Shown here one piece after another: positions 7,584-11,592 of a stretch of DNA of 11,592 nucleotides. Below the pieces are notes generated by a model. The model worked only from the letters and a program-made list of their open reading frames with translations, had not been told where the DNA came from and searched no databases. Source of the stretch: an uncultured bacterium (lineage in GTDB: Bacteria; Planctomycetota; Phycisphaerae; Phycisphaerales; SM1A02); NCBI GenBank assembly GCA_903861235.1, contig CAIOTP010000358.1, positions 1-11,592 of the forward strand, given 5' to 3'. Positions within the stretch are counted from its first letter, which is position 1. Each line of letters starts with the position of its first letter. The position numbers were made by a program, and so were the translations under genes.

Positions 7584-9517
7584 GCCGAGGGTCTCCAGTG
7601 GCGGCACCATTGCAGGAGCATCAGCCGGTTCCATGTCCACTCCGGATCGGAGAACCGACCCTCCGCCAGTCGAATCTCCAGGTCGTCCAGCTCGGACCGC
7701 TCCACACCTGGCCATGAGGATCGCCGTGCCTGCGTGACCTCCTCGAGGGCCCACGATCTCAAGGGGCCGGCGAGCCACCGACCCAGGGGCACCGCAAAGC
7801 CTCGTTTGGGCGCGCCGAGCACCTGCTCCGGCACCTTGCCCTGGAGCAGCCGCCGCAGGATCCACTTGCCCTGTCCGTCGCGCACCTTCATGTGACTTTC
7901 CAGCCTCCATGCCTGCTCGATCACCCGGTGATCGAGCAGGGGCACCCGGACCTCCAGCCCGACCGACATGCCGGCCCGATCCACCTTGGTCAGCAGGTCG
8001 TCCGGAAGGTAGCCCGTCAGGTCGGCCAGCTGCATGCGCGTCAGGAAGTCCGGAAGCCGCCCCGCAGCGTCCCGGCGCCACCAGGAAGAGCGGGCCGTGG
8101 CGCGTCGAAGGGTCAGCGCGTCGTAGGCCGCCTGTTCGGAATCGGCCGCGATCACCGCCGCCCATCGATGAGCGCGTCGACCCACGGGCAGGCCGCGCAC
8201 GCGCCGCGGAAGCACGGGATCGAGCAGGCGACGCAGCGCGTCCCAGGCGTCCGCTGGCGCCGAGCGCGTCATACCGGCCACCAGCTGGCGAATGGGCCGC
8301 GGCGCGGATCGCCAACGCCGCCATGGTCCGTGCGCGAAGACGTGCCGGTGATAGCCCGCGAAGACTTCGTCGCCACCGTCGCCCGACAGGGCCACCACCA
8401 CGTGATTCCGCATGGCCTGGCTGAGGGCACGGGTGGGCACCTGACTGGCGTCGGCGAAGGGCTCGTCGTGGATCTCCGACATCCGCGGCGCCAGGTTCAG
8501 GCATGCATCGGTGCCGACATGGATCCGGTGCAGCCGCGCGCCCAGGGCCTTCGCCGTGGCCGCCGCCAGCCTGCTCTCGTCCAGTTCCGGCTCGTCGAAG
8601 CACGCCACGAACGCCTCAGGCGCCGCACCACCCGTCTGGGTCGCCAGGCAGAGCACCGCGGCCGAATCGATCCCTCCCGAGAGCATGACGCCCACCGGCA
8701 CATCCGAGGCCAGGTTGTCGCTCACGGATGAACGCAAGGCACGATCGGTCGCATCCAGTCGGGCGGCTTCCGTGGACCGCTCTCGGGCGGCACCGTCGGC
8801 ACATCGGATCGCCTCCTCCATGGCATCCCACCAGATGGTGGTCGCGAAGGCGCCCGAAGTCAGGTCCAGTTCCAGACGCTGGCCCGGCAGGAGATGTTTC
8901 ACATGCTGCCAGACTGAGGCCGCTCCACTCACGCAGTCATGAGCGGCGTAGCTGGCCATGGCGGTCGTGGCGACCTGGCGGCGGAATCCGGGAATCTGGA
9001 GCAGGGCCCGCGGTTCGCTGGCGAACGCGAAGATTTCGGTGCCGGGAATGAGGGTCCATGAAAGCGGCTTCACGCCCACGCGATCGCGGATCAGGTGCAG
9101 CTTGCGATCGCGCCGATCCAGCAGTCCCGCCGCGAACATCCCCGCCAGGCGATGCAGCGCGGCCGGCACACCCCACGCCGCCACCGCCTCCACGAGCACC
9201 TCCGTGTCGGCATGTCCCCGGAACACGCGGCCCGCCTGTTCGAGTTCCCGCCGAAGGGCGGGAGCGTTGGCGATCTCGCCGTTGAACACGACCAGCCATC
9301 GATCGTCCTGCGAAGCCATCGGTTGGCTGCCGGCCGGGGAAGGATCGATCACGCGGAGGCGACGGAAGGCCAGTCCGATGCGGCAGACGGGATCGAACTG
9401 GCACCGCTGTTCGTCCGGACCGCGATGGGCCAGCGACGCGGCCATGGCCTCGAGCACGACCGTCTCACGACCGGCGAGCGCTCCGGCGCGGTCGACGAAT
9501 CCCGCCAATCCGCACAT
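7580..9517 (-). CDS. asnB: AsnB-type glutamine-dependent amidotransferase (asparagine synthase family)
   Basis: A 645-residue class II glutamine amidotransferase. The family hydrolyses glutamine in an N-terminal Ntn domain and uses the ammonia, with ATP, to amidate a carboxylate in the C-terminal domain. Seen: Met-Cys at 1-2 (Cys2 is the nucleophile and fixes the ATG at 9517), HRGPD at 31-35, RLRVID at 53-58, FNGEIAN at 78-84 (usual Tyr replaced by Ala), GHADTEVL at 101-108; then the PP-loop SGGIDSA at 280-286, SGDGGDEVFAGY at 378-389 and KVDRAGMSVGLEVRVPLLD at 511-529. All core catalytic motifs are present. The sequence style resembles the amidotransferases found in exopolysaccharide and exosortase-associated clusters. 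As first gene of the minus-strand glycan operon it more likely amidates a sugar acid or a glycan-linked group than makes asparagine; that role is inference. There is no Shine-Dalgarno site before the ATG. Confidence 0.92.
   Translation of the reverse strand: MCGLAGFVDRAGALAGRETVVLEAMAASLAHRGPDEQRCQFDPVCRIGLAFRRLRVIDPSPAGSQPMASQDDRWLVVFNGEIANAPALRRELEQAGRVFRGHADTEVLVEAVAAWGVPAALHRLAGMFAAGLLDRRDRKLHLIRDRVGVKPLSWTLIPGTEIFAFASEPRALLQIPGFRRQVATTAMASYAAHDCVSGAASVWQHVKHLLPGQRLELDLTSGAFATTIWWDAMEEAIRCADGAARERSTEAARLDATDRALRSSVSDNLASDVPVGVMLSGGIDSAAVLCLATQTGGAAPEAFVACFDEPELDESRLAAATAKALGARLHRIHVGTDACLNLAPRMSEIHDEPFADASQVPTRALSQAMRNHVVVALSGDGGDEVFAGYHRHVFAHGPWRRWRSAPRPIRQLVAGMTRSAPADAWDALRRLLDPVLPRRVRGLPVGRRAHRWAAVIAADSEQAAYDALTLRRATARSSWWRRDAAGRLPDFLTRMQLADLTGYLPDDLLTKVDRAGMSVGLEVRVPLLDHRVIEQAWRLESHMKVRDGQGKWILRRLLQGKVPEQVLGAPKRGFAVPLGRWLAGPLRSWALEEVTQARRSSWPGVERSELDDLEIRLAEGRFSDPEWTWNRLMLLQWCRHWRPSA
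7912..7940. repeat. Perfect 14-bp inverted repeat, 1-nt centre, inside the minus-strand asnB
   Basis: CCTGCTCGATCACC (7912-7925), one C, then the exact reverse complement GGTGATCGAGCAGG (7927-7940). It covers the codons for LLDHRVIEQ (residues 527-535) in a conserved stretch of the synthetase domain. LLDH and VIEQ are encoded by mutually complementary codons, so coding constraint may explain it. Confidence 0.7.
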
Positions 9518-9523
9518 GAAGGC

Positions 9524-9529
9524 AGTGTA
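9524..9529 (-). promoter_or_regulatory. Possible -10 element giving a leaderless transcript of the operon-leading asnB
   Basis: TACACT on the minus strand ends 6 nt before the ATG at 9517, a start fixed by the essential Cys2 codon. Transcription would begin at or beside the ATG, and no Shine-Dalgarno site is present. The same arrangement is seen before the dehydratase ATG at 627. A -35 box is not convincing. Confidence 0.4.
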
Positions 9530-9641
9530 GGTGCGGCCCGGCCGAGTCGATCCACGTTGCAGCCCGCTATCTTCGAATTCCGATGCCCCGCCAGCGCGAC
9601 CAAGGATCACACCTGCCCCGGAACGCAAGCGCGGCCCGGGC

Positions 9642-9647
9642 GGAGGT
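9642..9647 (+). promoter_or_regulatory. Shine-Dalgarno site of the rightward asnB
   Basis: GGAGGT on the plus strand, 9 nt before the ATG at 9657. It agrees with the start fixed by the Cys2 codon and contrasts with the divergent asnB, which has no such site. Confidence 0.65.
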
Positions 9648-9656
9648 GGGTTGAGC

Positions 9657-11510
9657 ATGTGCGGCCTGGCCTGCGTGATCCGGACCGGAGGTGATGAGGC
9701 GCTGCCCGTGGCCCGGGACATGCTCCGACGTGCCCGGCATCGCGGGCCGGATGCCGAGGGCCTGTGCCGCGTGGATGTCGGTCCCGGCCTGGATCTGGCC
9801 ATGTCGCACGCACGCCTGGCCATCCTCGGTCGTGGGCCACAGGGAGCCCAGCCTTTCGTGCGGGGCCCGATCACGCTGGTCTACAACGGCGAGATCTACA
9901 ACTTCAGGGCGTTGCGCGATGAGCTCGAGAATCAAGGGATCCGATTCGGCGGAGACGGGGACACGGAGGTGGTGGCCGCGGCGTGGGAGGCGTGGGGTCC
10001 CGAGGCGCTGAGCCGACTCGACGGCATGTTTGCGCTGGTGCTCTGGGATGCCCGCTCGCAGCGGGTCGTGGCCGCACGCGACGCCTTCGCCATCAAGCCG
10101 CTGCACATGCTTCGCACCGGCAGGGGCATGGCCTGGGCGAGCGAGATCAAGCAGTTCCGTGCCTTGCCCGAGTGGCGGCCGCGCGCCGATCCCGAGATGC
10201 TCGGTGCATTCCTGGCGATGGGCCTTCACGACACCGATCCGGTGCGGACCTTCTTCACGGACGTGGAGCGTGTGGAGCCTGGAACGTGGATCGAGGTGCG
10301 ACTGGAAGGTGGGCGACCGTCTCCGCCGGTCGTCCACCGGTTCGCGAGCGCGGGCCGGGTCCCTGGCGTGTCGGTCAGGAATCGCGTCGAGGCGATCGAA
10401 CTGGTTCGCCGCGAGGTGCTCGGTGCCGTCGACGACCACCTGGTGTCCGAGGTTCCCGTGGGCAGTTGTGCCTCGGGGGGGACCGACTCCTCGATCGTGG
10501 TGGCCGCGGCCTGCCGTCGACTGGGGCGAGGCCTGGATCTCTTCCACGCGCGGACCGCGGTCCAGGGCATGGACGAACTGTCCTATGTCCGGGCGTTGGC
10601 CGCCAGGACGGGTAGTCGTGTCCATGTGGTGGACATCACGCCGGACGCCGTCCGGGGAGCGTTCGAAGAGGTCGTCGCTTCGCAGGACGAACCCTTCAGC
10701 GACGCCTCGGTGATCGCGCAGTGGCTGCTCATGCGGCGGGCACGGCAGGAGGGCGTGCCCGTGCTGCTCGATGGTCAGGGCGCGGACGAGATGTTCATGG
10801 GCTACGCCAAGTACCAGTTCCATCACCTGCAGGACCTGCTTCGGTCCGGACGCATGTGGCCGATGGCCCTGCACATGCTGAGACTGCTCGCCAGCGGCGA
10901 GCATGGCGGAGCCAGGTTGTGGAGCAAGATGCAGCGGTACCTGCCGAGGGTCCTCCGGACGGGGGCGACCTTGCCGCTTCCTCCGGGCCTGCCGGGGTCG
11001 AGCCCGGCGTGGGAGTCGTGGCGGTCGTCACGGCCCTCGGCCGATCAGGTGGCGCGACGCGACGTGACGCAGTGGAGCCTTCCGCTGCTCCTTCGCTACG
11101 AGGACCGCAACAGCATGGCCCATGGCGTGGAGGCGCGGGTGCCGTACGTGTGCTGGCGGGTCATGCGAGCGGCCCGGGCCATCGATCCAGCACTCCATGT
11201 GCAGGGCGGCCGAGTGAAGTCGCTGCTCCGGGAGGCGTTCGCGCAGGACCTTCCTGTGGAGATCAGCCGCCGACGCACCCGGCTGGGGTTCGTGACGGCG
11301 TGGGGTCGGTGGGTGGAGGAGGGAGGGGCCCTCCACCTGTGGCTTCAAGACAACCTTTCATCCTCGGATCTTGGTGATGCGACAGGCGGTCATCCGGATT
11401 CGGGCTTCATCCCACGTCAGGCCAGCGGATCGGCACGGGAAATTCTCATGCGATGGTTGTCGGCGAGGTCGTGGTCCCGTGTCTGGGGCCTCGACGCCCT
11501 CCGCGACTGA
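9657..11510 (+). CDS. asnB: Second AsnB-type amidotransferase (asparagine synthase family), divergent in its C-terminal domain
   Basis: A 617-residue class II glutamine amidotransferase. Seen in the glutaminase half: Met-Cys at 1-2 (nucleophile; sets the start), HRGPD at 28-32, SHARLAIL at 50-57, YNGEIYN at 76-82, GDGDTEVV at 99-106. In the synthetase half: PP-loop ASGGTDSS at 272-279, LLDGQGADEMFMGY at 370-383, RYEDRNSMAHGVEARVPY at 480-497. The usual P-F/L-L-D that ends this last motif reads PYVCW here, so a normally conserved Asp is missing. It shares only motifs and short stretches with the leftward asnB and is not a recent duplicate. The RYEDRNSMA form is closer to the widespread AsnB type, whereas the other gene has KVDRAGMSV. 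Being divergent from a glycan operon, it may amidate a sugar acid or another carboxylate; true asparagine synthesis cannot be excluded. Its 3' end is 8 bp from a probable convergent gene. Confidence 0.9.
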   Translation: MCGLACVIRTGGDEALPVARDMLRRARHRGPDAEGLCRVDVGPGLDLAMSHARLAILGRGPQGAQPFVRGPITLVYNGEIYNFRALRDELENQGIRFGGDGDTEVVAAAWEAWGPEALSRLDGMFALVLWDARSQRVVAARDAFAIKPLHMLRTGRGMAWASEIKQFRALPEWRPRADPEMLGAFLAMGLHDTDPVRTFFTDVERVEPGTWIEVRLEGGRPSPPVVHRFASAGRVPGVSVRNRVEAIELVRREVLGAVDDHLVSEVPVGSCASGGTDSSIVVAAACRRLGRGLDLFHARTAVQGMDELSYVRALAARTGSRVHVVDITPDAVRGAFEEVVASQDEPFSDASVIAQWLLMRRARQEGVPVLLDGQGADEMFMGYAKYQFHHLQDLLRSGRMWPMALHMLRLLASGEHGGARLWSKMQRYLPRVLRTGATLPLPPGLPGSSPAWESWRSSRPSADQVARRDVTQWSLPLLLRYEDRNSMAHGVEARVPYVCWRVMRAARAIDPALHVQGGRVKSLLREAFAQDLPVEISRRRTRLGFVTAWGRWVEEGGALHLWLQDNLSSSDLGDATGGHPDSGFIPRQASGSAREILMRWLSARSWSRVWGLDALRD

Positions 11511-11518
11511 AGCTTCCG

Positions 11519-11590
11519 TCATCGGCTGAGGGGCTCAAGATCATCGACCTGGGTCGCGATGACATCGGCGATCGCCAGACTTGCGGTGGC
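11519..11590 (-). CDS. Probable C-terminal end of an unidentified gene (5' part outside window)
   Basis: On the minus strand a frame is open from the window edge to a TGA at 11521-11519 and would encode 23 residues ending IATQVDDLEPLSR. Seventeen of 23 codons end in G or C, as in the neighbours, and the peptide has a plausible helical C-terminus. The gene would converge on the second asnB with an 8-bp gap, matching the 3-bp convergence at 2511-2513. The fragment is too short to assign a family, and it could be chance. Confidence 0.4.
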   Translation of the reverse strand, partial: ATASLAIADVIATQVDDLEPLSR

Positions 11591-11592
11591 CG

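Larger units (their letters stand above)
9518..9656. promoter_or_regulatory. Divergent intergenic region between the two asnB genes
   Basis: The 139 bp between the two divergent ATG codons should hold promoters for both the leftward four-gene operon and the rightward asnB. For the rightward gene a weak -10-like TATCTT at 9568-9573 is seen without a clear -35 box; it would leave a leader of about 75 nt. The word GCGGCCCGG occurs twice, at 9533-9541 and 9631-9639, near the two ends of the region, and could be a regulator site or just GC-rich sequence. No riboswitch or terminator is recognised. Confidence 0.5.

Noticed and set aside
6392..8603. Upstream in-frame extensions of the exporter (to 6616), glycosyltransferase (to 8603) and leftward asnB (beyond 9517).
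   Set aside because: The extensions lie in other genes or the intergenic region and lack family sequence. Signal peptide, ATGA overlap and Met-Cys start fix the true starts.
9533..9639. Repeated GCGGCCCGG word in the divergent intergenic region as an operator pair.
   Set aside because: Nine bases of pure G/C in such GC-rich DNA can recur by chance; no further symmetry supports it, so it is only mentioned in the intergenic entry.
11522..11560. Possible terminator hairpin downstream of the rightward asnB (CTGAG/CTCAAG region).
   Set aside because: Only 4-5 bp pair and there is no T-run; the region is more likely the coding end of a minus-strand gene.
1..11592. Mobile elements, CRISPR arrays, tRNA or rRNA genes, defence systems.
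   Set aside because: No transposase or integrase-like protein, regularly spaced repeats or recognisable RNA gene was seen on either strand.

Overview
The window is a very GC-rich, almost fully coding stretch of bacterial chromosome. It holds most of an exopolysaccharide or capsule (surface glycan) locus, with the tail of a carbohydrate-active enzyme gene on its left. The host is probably Gram-negative or otherwise diderm, because a secreted outer-membrane-type polysaccharide export protein (poly-export plus SLBB) and a Wzz-like inner-membrane protein are encoded together. The GC-rich codon use, the GH57 amylase and the very long SLBB protein would fit a planctomycete-like (Phycisphaerae-type) bacterium, but that placement is a guess. 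No rRNA, tRNA, CRISPR array, insertion sequence or prophage gene is visible.

Left part, plus strand: the 3' end of a GH57 alpha-amylase-like glycosidase (2-589) is followed after 37 bp by a membrane-bound nucleotide-sugar 4,6-dehydratase of the FlaA1/CapD/WbpM/PglF type (627-2510). This dehydratase would supply a deoxy-sugar precursor for the glycan.

Centre, minus strand, read right to left: four genes form a tight probable operon. They are an AsnB-type amidotransferase (9517-7580), a GT4 glycosyltransferase (7583-6444, ATGA overlap), a 925-residue poly-export protein with eight SLBB-like modules (6391-3614, 52 nt gap) and a Wzz-like chain-length/co-polymerase protein (3617-2514, GTGA overlap). 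The operon ends 3 bp from the converging dehydratase gene. The gene set fits a Wzx/Wzy-type glycan pathway: sugar activation, sugar transfer, chain-length control and export. The flippase, polymerase and initiating transferase are not in the window.

Right part: a second, divergent AsnB-type amidotransferase (9657-11510, plus) starts 139 bp from the first. Two amidotransferases in a glycan locus suggest amidation of a sugar acid rather than asparagine synthesis. At the right edge, 11519-11590 on the minus strand looks like the last 23 codons of another gene converging on it.

Most notable observations: an identical TACACT hexamer placed 6-7 nt before the ATG of two genes that lack a good Shine-Dalgarno site (possible leaderless promoters), the eight-module SLBB exporter without a lipobox, divergence of the second AsnB at a motif conserved in the synthetase domain, and two perfect inverted repeats inside coding sequence. 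I found no clearly new biological system; the locus is best read as an unusual variant of a known surface-polysaccharide cluster.
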